Assembly (NCBI GenBank): GCA_016713105.1
Contig: JADJPS010000006.1
Span: 124,001 to 188,000, forward strand
DNA length: 64,000 bases
Origin: Devosia sp.
Lineage (GTDB): Bacteria > Pseudomonadota > Alphaproteobacteria > Rhizobiales > Devosiaceae
Direction: 5' to 3'
In this document: positions 35,649 to 44,068 of the stretch, in pieces
Layout of the letters: each line of letters opens with the position of its first letter
How positions within the stretch are numbered: position 1 is the stretch's first letter
Position numbers and translations under genes: made by a program
Notes under the pieces: model-generated
Seen by the model: only the letters and a program-made list of their open reading frames with translations
Databases searched by the model: none
Told to the model about the DNA's origin: nothing

Positions 35649-36479
35649 TTATGCGTTCTGGCCAGGCCCGGCCGGCCAGACTTCTGCCAAAAAATCCAGC
35701 ACCGCCGCATCGAACAATGCCGGACGCTGCAGTGGTGCGAAGTGCGATACGCCCTCGAGCAGCCGGAAGCGGGCGCCTGGTATGGCGCCAGCGATGTAGC
35801 GGGCGTGGTCCTGCCGGATGAATTCGTCGCCGTCGCCGATCAAGCTGAGCACAGGCACGTGTACGACGGCGAGGTCCGCGGCAGAGTAGTCAGGTTCGCT
35901 CGCCTGCATCCGATTGACCGCGGCCGAAAACGCATCGAACGCTTCGGGCGTCGGCGACAGCCGGGCGTAGTCGGCGACATGCCGGTTGTAGATTCGTCCG
36001 ATAGTCGGGGTGAACACAAAGGGCAGCGTGCCAGTGGCATCGACGTTGCAGGCGAAGAATACGAGGGCGGCGATGCGCTCCGGTGTGTCGTGGGCTGCGA
36101 TCAGGCCGACGTCGGCCCCATCGCTCCAGCCCACAACGGCCGCCCGCGCAATTCCCAGGCAATCGAGCACCGCCCTGAGGTCCGCCGCCATCAGCCAGTA
36201 GCTGAGCGGCCTCCGGTCGCGGCTGCTGCGCCCATGCCCGCGGCTGTCGATGGTGATCACGCGATAGCCGGCAGCAACGAAATGCGGGACCTGGAAAGCC
36301 CAGTTGCCGGAATTGCCCAAGCCACCGTGCAGAAGCACCAGCGCCGGCCCCGTGCCGAAGCTCGCGTACCAGATCTGCGCCCCGTCAGTCTCGACGGACC
36401 CCTCGATGCCGCTCCTCGGCTGGTCACGTAGGCCGTCGGCTTCCAGCCTCGCAAGGTCGTCGTCGTTATAATCGTTCAT
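35649..36479 (-). CDS. Alpha/beta-fold hydrolase
   Basis: 276 residues. Oxyanion-hole region LVLLHGGLGNSGNW, nucleophile elbow GWSDG (Ser about residue 116), acid in GDGDEFI, and catalytic His in EGVSHFAPLQ. The fold is that of esterases, lactonases or haloalkane dehalogenase relatives; the substrate is not evident. No signal peptide, so cytoplasmic. Separate from its neighbours by 60-70 bp on each side, same strand. Confidence 0.9.
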   Translation of the reverse strand: MNDYNDDDLARLEADGLRDQPRSGIEGSVETDGAQIWYASFGTGPALVLLHGGLGNSGNWAFQVPHFVAAGYRVITIDSRGHGRSSRDRRPLSYWLMAADLRAVLDCLGIARAAVVGWSDGADVGLIAAHDTPERIAALVFFACNVDATGTLPFVFTPTIGRIYNRHVADYARLSPTPEAFDAFSAAVNRMQASEPDYSAADLAVVHVPVLSLIGDGDEFIRQDHARYIAGAIPGARFRLLEGVSHFAPLQRPALFDAAVLDFLAEVWPAGPGQNA

Positions 36480-36540
36480 CGGGATTCCCTCGGGGTTTCC
36501 GTCTAGTCGAGCGGAATCGACCGATTTCGACGACCCGGTT

Positions 36541-37510
36541 TCATGTCCTGCCGCGTTGGTGCGTCCCGAGGCGGCGCTTCAGCGCGGCGACTTCCCTCGA
36601 AGCCCGGAATCGCAAGAAGTCCAGCGCAAACTGGCGGAGGCGACCGGCCCGCCATGCGCAAGACCACCATACCCAGGTGCCCGGCAGGTCGATGGTGCGC
36701 CACGGCTTGCTGCCGGCGAAGTGCAAGATGCGCGGCGGGGTGCCGAACTGACGCTGGTGTCGATCCTGGCCGGTGGCGAGCACGTTCCAGGCCGGATCGA
36801 GCAGGGCAACGCGATCGGCGAACAACACGTTAAGTGCACACTGGTCGGCGAATCGCAGTCGGTCGCCGTGGGTGGCGAGGAAGTCCGCCATGCGCTGCGC
36901 AAAGCGCATCTCGCGCAGCGCCCGGATGTCCAGCAGCAGGACGCCCGTCTGCACGTAACGCTGCATCCCGGCCTCATCGAGGCCCAGCACATCGCGGCAA
37001 TAAAGGTACCAGCCAGAGCGCCAGTCGGGCGCCCTCGGGGCGCCGGAGCAGCGTGTTCTCGATCGCTCCGATATCGGGTGCCGCCCCGATCGCGGCGCCA
37101 TCGAGCGGGGTGTCGAAGAGTTCGCCGAGGTCGGCCCGGACAAGAAGGTCGGTGTCGAGATAGAGAACCCGCCCGCAATCGGCGAGCACGTCCTCGATGG
37201 CGAGGCGGAACAGCGTCGACGGCGGGTAGCCGCTGATCCGCCCAAGGCCGGTGAAGGGATTGACGACGCGGTGGAGGTGAATCGCTACAGGTCCCGCGCG
37301 CCACCCCACGAGGCGGGCCGCAGCGGGACTGTCCGGGCCGTCGTAGAGAACGTGATAGTCAACCGGACGTCCGGAGGTCGCACTGGCCGCGATCGAGGTC
37401 GCCACGATCTCGACCAGCGGCAGAAAACTGGCGTCGACGGCGTTGGCGACAACAATCGGCAGTGCCGACGGATCGGACGCCAGGCCGCCGTGGCCTCGCT
37501 CAGGGTTCAC
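36541..37510 (-). CDS. GT8-family glycosyltransferase, frameshifted
   Basis: About 322 residues after removing one base. The N-terminal half reads IVVANAVDASFLPLVEIVAT, LADCGRVLYLDTDLLVRADL with the DxD-type motif (DTD), and NTLLRRPEGA. The second half continues in another frame: DWRSGWYLYCRDVLGLDEAG, YVQTGVLLLDIRALREM and RILHFAGSKPW. The break is at the GGG run 37027-37029. A GTG at 37510 overlaps the upstream methyltransferase stop (GTGA), giving coupled translation; an ATG at 37579 inside that gene is an alternative. GT8 enzymes add glucose or galactose to lipopolysaccharide cores or other acceptors; with the FkbM neighbour this looks like a small surface-glycan unit. Confidence 0.82.
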
Positions 37511-38241
37511 CACGGGAATGCCCAGTTGTCCCAGGGCGGCATCTTCCTCGGGACGCAAGCGCGCATCGCGCCATGCCATAGCCGGCTGCGCAGCCAGAGC
37601 GCCAGGCGTCGCCGGCGCGGCAGGTCCGTGAGCCTGCGATACAGAGCGTCCCCCCAGCCGTGATCTCCGGCCATCTTGCGGGCAACCCGGACGAAGCCCC
37701 GCTCGCCCATGAACGCATCGATCTCCGGGAGCAGGGCGGCGCCTTCGTAGAGGAGCTTCGTGTTGATCTCGAGATAGGCCCACCGCACGCGATCGAGCCA
37801 GCTGCCAAGGCCTCGAAGCACGTGCAGTTCGGCGCCCTGCGAGTCGATACTGATGAGGTCGAAATCGACCTCGCCGGGCAGCACGCTGTCGAGCCGTCGT
37901 GTGGTCAGCCACCCGTCGGCGGCAAAGCTCACCCCGGGGTGCTCGGTCAGGTGCTCGCGCGGCTCCAGCAGCGAGGAGGATTGGGCATTGCTGGCGCGAT
38001 GCAGCGGGACGAGCTTCCCGTCTTCGTCCCAGCATGCGGCCTCAACAACGAGATCTCGCGTGGTGTCGGGGAACCGGGCCCGGAGCCGCGCCACCTTCTC
38101 GGGCAACATCTCCACCCAGATCACGGGGCCCCACCCCTGCCCATGGTAGAAGCGGGCCTCCTCACCGTCATGCGCACCGACATGCAGAACGCCGTGTGCA
38201 TGGACGCCGAGCAGCAGCCAGCTGGTCGCGTTGATCAACAT
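37507..38241 (-). CDS. FkbM-family methyltransferase
   Basis: 244 residues. SAM-dependent O-methyltransferase fold: motif I GVLHVGAHDGEEARFY, then VIWVEMLPEKVARLRARF, and DLISIDSQGAELHVLRGL with the acidic pair typical of FkbM proteins. These methylate sugars or polyketides, often in glycan clusters. ATG 38241 with a GGGGGTGG upstream is preferred to a GTG two codons earlier. Its stop overlaps the GT8 GTG start, so the two are probably made together. Confidence 0.9.
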   Translation of the reverse strand: MLINATSWLLLGVHAHGVLHVGAHDGEEARFYHGQGWGPVIWVEMLPEKVARLRARFPDTTRDLVVEAACWDEDGKLVPLHRASNAQSSSLLEPREHLTEHPGVSFAADGWLTTRRLDSVLPGEVDFDLISIDSQGAELHVLRGLGSWLDRVRWAYLEINTKLLYEGAALLPEIDAFMGERGFVRVARKMAGDHGWGDALYRRLTDLPRRRRLALWLRSRLWHGAMRACVPRKMPPWDNWAFPW

Positions 38242-38314
38242 GGCCACCCCCGTTCCATCCGTCGATCAGGCACGCAGGCACGTGGGACGGTCAAGTCCCG
38301 GGCGGCCGGTCGAC

Positions 38315-39529
38315 TCAAGCCTGCATGGCCATCCTGAGGTTGGCATCGACCGCGTCGAGGAAGCCGAGAGTCGACAGCCACTTCTGGTCGGGTCCGACGA
38401 GGAGCGCCAGATCCTTGGTCATCTGGCCAGCTTCGACGGTGTCGACGCAGACCTTCTCGAGCGTCAAGGCGAACTTCGCCAGTTCGGCATTCCCGTCGAG
38501 TTTGGCGCGATGCGCGAGGCCGCGCGTCCAGGCGAAGATCGAGGCGATGGAGTTGGTCGAGGTCTCCTTGCCCTGCTGGTGCTGGCGGTAGTGGCGGGTG
38601 ACGGTGCCGTGCGCGGCCTCGGCCTCCACGATCTTGCCATCCGGGGTCATCAGCACCGAGGTCATCAGGCCCAATGAGCCAAAGCCCTGCGCCACGATGT
38701 CGGACTGCACGTCGCCGTCGTAGTTTTTGCAGGCCCAGACATAGCCGCCCGACCATTTCAGCGCCGAGGCGACCATGTCGTCGATCAGCCGGTGCTCGTA
38801 CCAGATCTTCAGTTCTTCGAACTTTGCCTTGTACTCTGCCTCGAAGATCTCCTGGAAGATGTCCTTGAAGCGCCCGTCATAGGCCTTGAGGATGGTGTTC
38901 TTGGTGGAGAGGTAGCAGGGGACCTTGCGGTTAATGGCGTAGTTGAATGACGCATGCGCGAAATCGCGGATCGAGTCGTCGAGGTTGTACATACCCATTG
39001 CGACGCCGGCGGACGGCGCGTCGAACACCTCGTGCTCGATCACCTGGCCGTCGTCGCCAGTGAACTTGATGGTCAGCTTGCCCTTACCGGGGAAACGGAA
39101 ATCGGTGGCCTTGTACTGGTCGCCGAAGGCATGGCGGCCGACGATGATCGGCGATGTCCAGCCGGGCACCAGGCGCGGCACGTTCTTGCAGATGATGGGC
39201 TCGCGGAAGATGACGCCGCCGAGGATGTTGCGGATCGTGCCGTTCGGCGACTTCCACATCTTCTTCAGCTTGAACTCCTCGACACGGGCCTCGTCGGGCG
39301 TGATTGTCGCGCACTTGATGCCGACGCCGTGTGCCTTGATGGCATTGGCAGCGTCGACCGTTACCTGGTCGTTCGTAGCGTCGCGGTTCTCGACCGAGAG
39401 GTCATAGTACTCGATCTTGAGGTCGAGATAGGGGAGGATCAGCTTGTCCTTGATCGCCTGCCAGATGATGCGGGTCATCTCGTCCCCGTCGAGATCGACG
39501 ACAGGATTGGCGACTGTGATCTTGGCCAT
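38315..39529 (-). CDS. icd: NADP-dependent isocitrate dehydrogenase (IDH1 type)
   Basis: 404 residues. Oxidative decarboxylation of isocitrate to 2-oxoglutarate in the TCA cycle. Conserved blocks: VVDLDGDEMTRIIWQAIKD, CATITPDEARVEEFKLKKMW, SPNGTIRNILGG, the metal/substrate region, and GSLGLMTSVLMTPDGK followed by EAAHGTVTRHYRQHQQG. The sequence is the eukaryote-like type usual in alphaproteobacteria rather than the E. coli type. Monocistronic. Confidence 0.98.
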   Translation of the reverse strand: MAKITVANPVVDLDGDEMTRIIWQAIKDKLILPYLDLKIEYYDLSVENRDATNDQVTVDAANAIKAHGVGIKCATITPDEARVEEFKLKKMWKSPNGTIRNILGGVIFREPIICKNVPRLVPGWTSPIIVGRHAFGDQYKATDFRFPGKGKLTIKFTGDDGQVIEHEVFDAPSAGVAMGMYNLDDSIRDFAHASFNYAINRKVPCYLSTKNTILKAYDGRFKDIFQEIFEAEYKAKFEELKIWYEHRLIDDMVASALKWSGGYVWACKNYDGDVQSDIVAQGFGSLGLMTSVLMTPDGKIVEAEAAHGTVTRHYRQHQQGKETSTNSIASIFAWTRGLAHRAKLDGNAELAKFALTLEKVCVDTVEAGQMTKDLALLVGPDQKWLSTLGFLDAVDANLRMAMQA

Positions 39530-39777
39530 TGCGCATGCTCCTCAGGGCGGCGAATTGATCGATGCGGGCGCTAATAGCATGAAATCCGCCGCGCGAAAGC
39601 GTCCGAGGGCCCTTCGGCTTCGGAGTTTGTCGAAGTGCCTTTCCCTAGAGCCATGAGACAATCGAGCGGTGGACCGACGAGGCATTTGCCGCAGTGCGGC
39701 GATTGTTGTTCCTGGCTCACGACATAGAAGCCTCGCCGCTATCACAAGCAGACCAAGTGACAACCACCCTTGAAACT

Positions 39778-39790
39778 GTGCATATACACG
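39778..39790. promoter_or_regulatory. Probable MarR operator before the marR gene
   Basis: GTGCATATACACG, near-palindromic, 14 bp before the regulator ATG. Eleven of 13 bases match the operator before the downstream ketosynthase. Confidence 0.55.
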
Positions 39791-39804
39791 CCATCTCTTT
39801 GCAA

Positions 39805-40221
39805 ATGACCGACGACTTCACCCAGTGCATGGTTTCCAGCAGCCGGATGGCGGCGCGCGCCATCACGCGGCGCTACGATGCGTATGCGCGGCCGTTCGGC
39901 ATCACCTCGACGCAGTTCTCGCTGATGGGGACGATCATTGCCGCCGGCGATCAGACCGTGAGTGAACTGGCGGAAAAGCGCGGCTTCGAGCGCACCACGC
40001 TGACGCGCAACCTCGATCGGCTGGAGAAGCTGGGCCTCATTGCCTCGCGGCCGGCCGAACAGGGCAACGGGCGCATCTGTGGGCTGACCGACAAGGGTCG
40101 GGCGCTGGTCGAACAATTGCTGCCGTTCTGGCGCAAGGCACAGGCCGAGATCAGGGCCGAACTCGGCGAGGCCGGGTTCGAGCAGACCCTGAAGACGTTG
40201 AGGCGGCTCGCCGCTGTTTGA
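39805..40221 (+). CDS. MarR-family transcriptional regulator
   Basis: 138 residues. Winged-helix DNA-binding domain (QTVSELAEKRGFERTTLTRN recognition region, wing around RPAEQGNGRICGLTDKG) between N- and C-terminal dimerisation helices. The start at 39805 (MTDDFTQCMVSSSRMAARA) gives the usual length. It is followed 62 bp later by a ketoacyl-ACP synthase gene on the same strand, and a matching inverted repeat precedes each of the two genes. It therefore probably represses itself and the ketosynthase in response to an unknown ligand. Confidence 0.92.
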   Translation: MTDDFTQCMVSSSRMAARAITRRYDAYARPFGITSTQFSLMGTIIAAGDQTVSELAEKRGFERTTLTRNLDRLEKLGLIASRPAEQGNGRICGLTDKGRALVEQLLPFWRKAQAEIRAELGEAGFEQTLKTLRRLAAV

Positions 40222-40254
40222 AACCCTTCCCGGCGGCAGTACTTCCGGCCGTGC

Positions 40255-40268
40255 CGTGTATCTACACG
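40255..40268. promoter_or_regulatory. Probable MarR operator before the ketosynthase gene
   Basis: CGTGTATCTACACG: perfect 6-base arms CGTGTA/TACACG around TC, 15 bp before the ketosynthase start. Shares GTG-ATnTACACG with the site at 39778. Confidence 0.6.
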
Positions 40269-40283
40269 ATAATGGAGAATCCG

Positions 40284-41573
40284 ATGACCAGCCTGTTCGA
40301 TCCGATTGTCGTCACCGGTATGGGCGCTGTCAGCCCGCTGGGGGCTGGCGTTGGCACCAACTGGTCGCGGTTGGTCGCGGGCCGGAGCGGCATCGTGCGC
40401 AACACGCGATTCGACGTCTCCGAGTTTGCCGCCAGGATCGCCGGATTGGTGCCGACCACCGAGACCGATCCGCAAGGCTTCGATCCGCTGGGGGCGATCG
40501 ATGCCAAGGATATCAAGAAGATGGACCTGTTCATCCAATATGGTCTCGTCGCCGCGCATGAAGCGCTGGCGCAGGCCGGCTGGGCGCCTCGGACCGAGGA
40601 AGAGCGGGGGTCGACCGCTACCATCATCGGCACCGGTGTCGGCGGATCGCCGGTGATGGCGCACGCGGTCGAGACCATTATCGAGAAGGGCCCGCGCCGG
40701 CTGTCGCCATTCACCGTGCCGGCCTTCCTCGCCAATCTGGCGGCTGGCTGGATCTCGATCCGGCACGGCTTCAAGGGCCCGATCGGCGCCCCGGTCACGG
40801 CCTGCGCCGCCTCGGCCCAGGCGATCGGTGACGGCATGCGTCTGATTCTCACCGGGGAGGCCGAGGTGGCGGTGGTCGGCGGGGCCGAAGGTTCGATCGA
40901 TCCGATTTCGGTTGGCGGGTTCGGCGCTGCGCGAGCGCTGGCCACCGCATTCAACGACGATCCCGAGGCCGCATCCCGGCCGTTCGACCGACGGCGCGAC
41001 GGGTTCGTGCTTGCCGAGGGCGCGGCGGTGCTGGTTATCGAAAAGCTGAGCCACGCCAAGGCCCGCGGCGCCACCCCGCTTGCCATCCTCTCCGGCTACG
41101 GCACCTCGGCCGATGCCTACCACGTCACTTCGGGCGAACCATCGGGCGCCGGTGCTCAGGTGGCCATGCGCAATGCGCTCAGGATGGCGGGCGTCTCCCC
41201 CGGCGAAGTCGACTACATCAACGCCCACTCGACCTCGACCGGAGTCGGCGATGCGGCCGAACTTGCCGGCATCTCCGCGGTCTTTGCAGAGCGGGGCAGG
41301 GACCTGTCGATCTCCTCTACCAAGTCGTCTACGGGTCACCTGATGGGCGCGGCCGGCGCCATCGAATCCGTGTTCTCGATCGAGGCCATCCGGCATGGCA
41401 TGGTGCCGGCAACGCTCAACCTCGAGGATCCTGACGTCGGCGGACAGTTCGACCTCGTGCCGCGAGTCGCCCGGCCAAAGGCGCTGCGCCATGTCCTGTC
41501 GAACTCGTTCGGTTTTGGCGGCGTCAATGCCAGCCTGCTGTTCTCGGCCGTCCAGCCTAATAGACGGTCGTGA
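40284..41573 (+). CDS. Beta-ketoacyl-ACP synthase, KAS I/II (FabF-like)
   Basis: 429 residues. Decarboxylative condensation of malonyl-ACP with an acyl chain. Thiolase-fold catalytic residues are all present: Cys in VTACAASAQAIGDG, His in NAHSTSTGVGDA and His in STKSSTGHLMGAAGA, with the C-terminal NSFGFGGVNAS. Sequence is FabF-like, but the gene stands with a MarR regulator and without acpP or fabD, so it may be a second, specialised ketosynthase rather than housekeeping fabF. The last 17 bases overlap the convergent gene at 41557. Confidence 0.9.
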   Translation: MTSLFDPIVVTGMGAVSPLGAGVGTNWSRLVAGRSGIVRNTRFDVSEFAARIAGLVPTTETDPQGFDPLGAIDAKDIKKMDLFIQYGLVAAHEALAQAGWAPRTEEERGSTATIIGTGVGGSPVMAHAVETIIEKGPRRLSPFTVPAFLANLAAGWISIRHGFKGPIGAPVTACAASAQAIGDGMRLILTGEAEVAVVGGAEGSIDPISVGGFGAARALATAFNDDPEAASRPFDRRRDGFVLAEGAAVLVIEKLSHAKARGATPLAILSGYGTSADAYHVTSGEPSGAGAQVAMRNALRMAGVSPGEVDYINAHSTSTGVGDAAELAGISAVFAERGRDLSISSTKSSTGHLMGAAGAIESVFSIEAIRHGMVPATLNLEDPDVGGQFDLVPRVARPKALRHVLSNSFGFGGVNASLLFSAVQPNRRS

Positions 41574-42476
41574 GAACTTCGATTTCCTTGGCCGCGCCAG
41601 CGATCACCTGGAACTCGCGATTGTAGACCTGGTCTCCGCGCTTCGCGAAAACGAGGTAGTCGCCCTCGGAAAGAACGGCGGACGGAAACGCCCCGATATT
41701 GGTGAACACCGTTAGGAGACCACATGGTAGGTGCCGGCATTGAGGGTAACGATGGCGCTGGGACTGAGGTTCTGGGCCACGAGGGCGCGGTCGGCATCGC
41801 TTCCTGCGGTGTAGATGTCGAACCTCAGCAGATTGATCGGAATGGCAATGTCGCCTGCGACGGAGGCGTTGAGACGCATCGCCCCGGCGTCGAGAACCAG
41901 CGACTTCTGGTTGTTGCCTTCGGCCACCTGAAGGGTGTCGGTGGTCTGGGCGCGCCCATAGGCAACGTGGACGACATAAGCGCCGGGAGGAAGCTGGAAA
42001 CGCGCCGTCGCATCCTCGGACTTGGCGGCAAGTGCCAGATCGCCGGACGCATCCGTGCGGGTTTCAAAGATGCGCCAGACGAGCCCATCCGGGATTTGCT
42101 GGCCCTCGTCGGTGATTCTGGCGACCAGCGTCACCGGTTGCGGCATTGCCGCCATGGCCGCTGCCGCCTTGGCAGCCGCCTGTTCAGCGGGGTCGATTGT
42201 GGGAGCTTCGGGGGCTGGAGCCACCTCGGCGACGAAATCGGTGATCGCTGCCGTCGGCGCCTGCTGGAGCGTGGCGGGCATACGGTCGGCGCGCCGCGGC
42301 ATCGGTACCGGAGGGTCCTCCGCGAATGCAAACGTCGTTGCCAGCATCGACACGATGCCCAGTGCGCCGATCCACGTCGAGATCCTCAACCGCCAACCCC
42401 GCAACTTGGATTCGCCCGCCAATTCCACAGAGCGCGGCATCGTGCCTACGCTTGGATTGGGGAGAAGCTGTGTCAT
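41557..42476 (-). CDS. Secreted or anchored protein of unknown function, frameshifted
   Basis: About 306 residues if one base is added. An N-terminal signal or anchor (about 33-52; STWIGALGIVSMLATTFAFA) is followed by a Pro/Ala-rich linker and beta-rich modules (QQIPDGLVWRIFETRTDASG; QLPPGAYVVHVAYGRAQTTD) like carboxypeptidase-regulatory or prealbumin-like domains. The visible frame stops at VVS, but the next bases in another frame read VFTNIGAFPSAVLSEGDYLV and end ...KEIEVLTTVY at 41557, clearly more of the same repeat. Adding one base at 41715-41716 joins them. No function can be given. Confidence 0.75.
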
Positions 42477-42505
42477 AAGCACCTGGGCCCTGCAAGGATC
42501 GGAAC

Positions 42506-43084
42506 ATGACCATCAACGCTTCGTTGCGCGACTATCTCAGAACACGCCGGTCAGTTGGCATCGGCTTTCTCAAGGACCCTGGACCAACGCCCGAGGCGTT
42601 GCAGGAGATCCTGCTGATGGGCTGTCGCGTGCCCGACCACGGCAAGTTCGTGCCGTGGCGCCTGGTGATCATCTCGGGTGACGCCCGGCAGCGCGCCGGC
42701 GAGCGTCTGGCCGAGATCGCGAGGCGCAACAGGCCTGATCTCGACGAGGCCGGCCTTGAACTCGAACGCCGTCAGTTCCTGCCGGCACCGCTCACGATCG
42801 GGGTGATCTTCTCTCCCAAGCCCAACCCCAAGGCGCCCGAGATCGAGCAGATGCTGTCGGCCGGGGCGGTGTGCTTCAACCTGTGCAACGCGGCCTTTGC
42901 CATGGGTTTCGCCGCCAGTTGGGTGACGCGTTGGTTCGCCTTCGATGCGGCCGCCCAGCAGATGCTGGGAGCCAGGGGCGGCGAGCGATTCGTAGGGTTC
43001 GTGCACATTGGCACGCCGACGATGGTTCCCGAGGATCGCGACCGGCCGGTGCTCGAGACGATCGTCAGCACCTGGGAGGGCTAA
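42506..43084 (+). CDS. Nitroreductase-family oxidoreductase
   Basis: 192 residues. FMN-binding fold: RTRRSVGIGFLKDPGPTPEA at the N-terminus (substrate/flavin site), CRVPDHGKFVPWRLVII, and the C-terminal GERFVGFVHIGTPTMVPEDR. Length and motifs match the small YdjA/RutE-like branch. Physiological substrate unknown. Divergent from the secreted protein at 41557-42476 with only 29 bp between them. Confidence 0.9.
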   Translation: MTINASLRDYLRTRRSVGIGFLKDPGPTPEALQEILLMGCRVPDHGKFVPWRLVIISGDARQRAGERLAEIARRNRPDLDEAGLELERRQFLPAPLTIGVIFSPKPNPKAPEIEQMLSAGAVCFNLCNAAFAMGFAASWVTRWFAFDAAAQQMLGARGGERFVGFVHIGTPTMVPEDRDRPVLETIVSTWEG

Positions 43085-43095
43085 CGGTTCGTTAA
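43081..43095. promoter_or_regulatory. CtrA-like box before the transglycosylase gene
   Basis: CTAACGGTTCGTTAA, one mismatch from TTAA-N7-TTAA, 51 bp before the ATG at 43147: the same spacing as at flgB and fliX. It begins inside the stop codon of the nitroreductase gene. Confidence 0.5.
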
Positions 43096-43146
43096 CCATC
43101 AGCGGGCATTAGTTAAGCAAAAGTTTGCGGAGTCAGAGCAAGCCCC

Positions 43147-43983
43147 ATGGGAGTTGCCCCGATAGCGGTGCCGCAGAAGCTCGCCTTTGCCATCGACCAG
43201 GCGGGCGACAAGAGCGACGTCGACTTCGACTATCTGCTGCAGACGGCGATACGCGAGAGCAGCCTCAATCCGACGGCCAAGGCTGGAACCTCCAGCGCTA
43301 CCGGCCTCTTCCAGTTCCTCGACAGCACCTGGTTGCAGGTGATGAAGCAGGAGGGGCCGCGGCTCGGTTACCAGAAATACGCCGACGCAATCCAGATCGA
43401 TCAGGACGGTGATTACTTCATATCTGACAGGTCCGTGCGAAAAGAGGTTTTGAAGTTGCGCGAGGATCCGCAGGTGTCCGCTGACCTTGCCGCCGCATTC
43501 ACGCGAAGCAATGGGGAATACCTGCAGCGCAAGTTCGGACGGATGCCCAGTCCGGGCGAACTCTACATCGCGCATTTCCTCGGGGCGCAGGGGGCGGAGA
43601 AGTTCTTCACGGCCGGCCTGAACACACCGGACGCAGTCGCCGCCAAGCTGTTCCCGCGCCAGGCCAAGGCGAACCCGACGATCTTCTTCGATCACGGCAA
43701 GGCGCGGACCATTCGGGAAGTCTACAAGGTCCTTGTTTCCAAGCATGTTGGAGTCGCGCCGTTGGTCGTCGACCCAACCTTTTCGGCGCAGCAACTGGCG
43801 TCGCAACCGGACGCAACGTCGCCAATGGTGCAGTCCATACCATCGCGATTTGCGGCGGAGCCTGTTTCTTTCACCACGCTTTTCGCCAACGAGACGGCCG
43901 TGCCCGGGCGCGTGTTGATCAGCCCGAGTGATGAGGCGCAGGGCGCGGCGCTGTTCACTCAGCTCTACGGACAGGGACGCTAA
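43147..43983 (+). CDS. Lytic transglycosylase-domain protein
   Basis: 278 residues. N-terminal SLT-type lysozyme fold: FDYLLQTAIRESSLNPTAKA with the catalytic Glu in IRES, then SSATGLFQFLDSTWLQVM. The rest (AAFTRSNGEYLQRKFGRMPS; LYIAHFLGAQGAEKF) completes the domain. The C-terminal 90 residues are low-complexity. No signal peptide is visible, so export might use the flagellar gate. Such proteins open peptidoglycan for flagella or pili (PleA in Caulobacter), and the FlgJ here lacks a muramidase domain. A CtrA-like box upstream fits that role; the link is inference. Confidence 0.85.
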   Translation: MGVAPIAVPQKLAFAIDQAGDKSDVDFDYLLQTAIRESSLNPTAKAGTSSATGLFQFLDSTWLQVMKQEGPRLGYQKYADAIQIDQDGDYFISDRSVRKEVLKLREDPQVSADLAAAFTRSNGEYLQRKFGRMPSPGELYIAHFLGAQGAEKFFTAGLNTPDAVAAKLFPRQAKANPTIFFDHGKARTIREVYKVLVSKHVGVAPLVVDPTFSAQQLASQPDATSPMVQSIPSRFAAEPVSFTTLFANETAVPGRVLISPSDEAQGAALFTQLYGQGR

Positions 43984-44010
43984 TGGTTAACCGATGCCTT
44001 GCCGGCATGG

Positions 44011-44025
44011 TGAACCGTTCCTTAA
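44011..44025. promoter_or_regulatory. CtrA-like box before the DUF2336 gene
   Basis: TGAACCGTTCCTTAA, one mismatch from TTAA-N7-TTAA, 43 bp before the DUF2336 start. Confidence 0.45.
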
Positions 44026-44068
44026 GCCTTCTCCCGGTAGCCTGATCCGGTAGTAGCCGGAGACTTGG

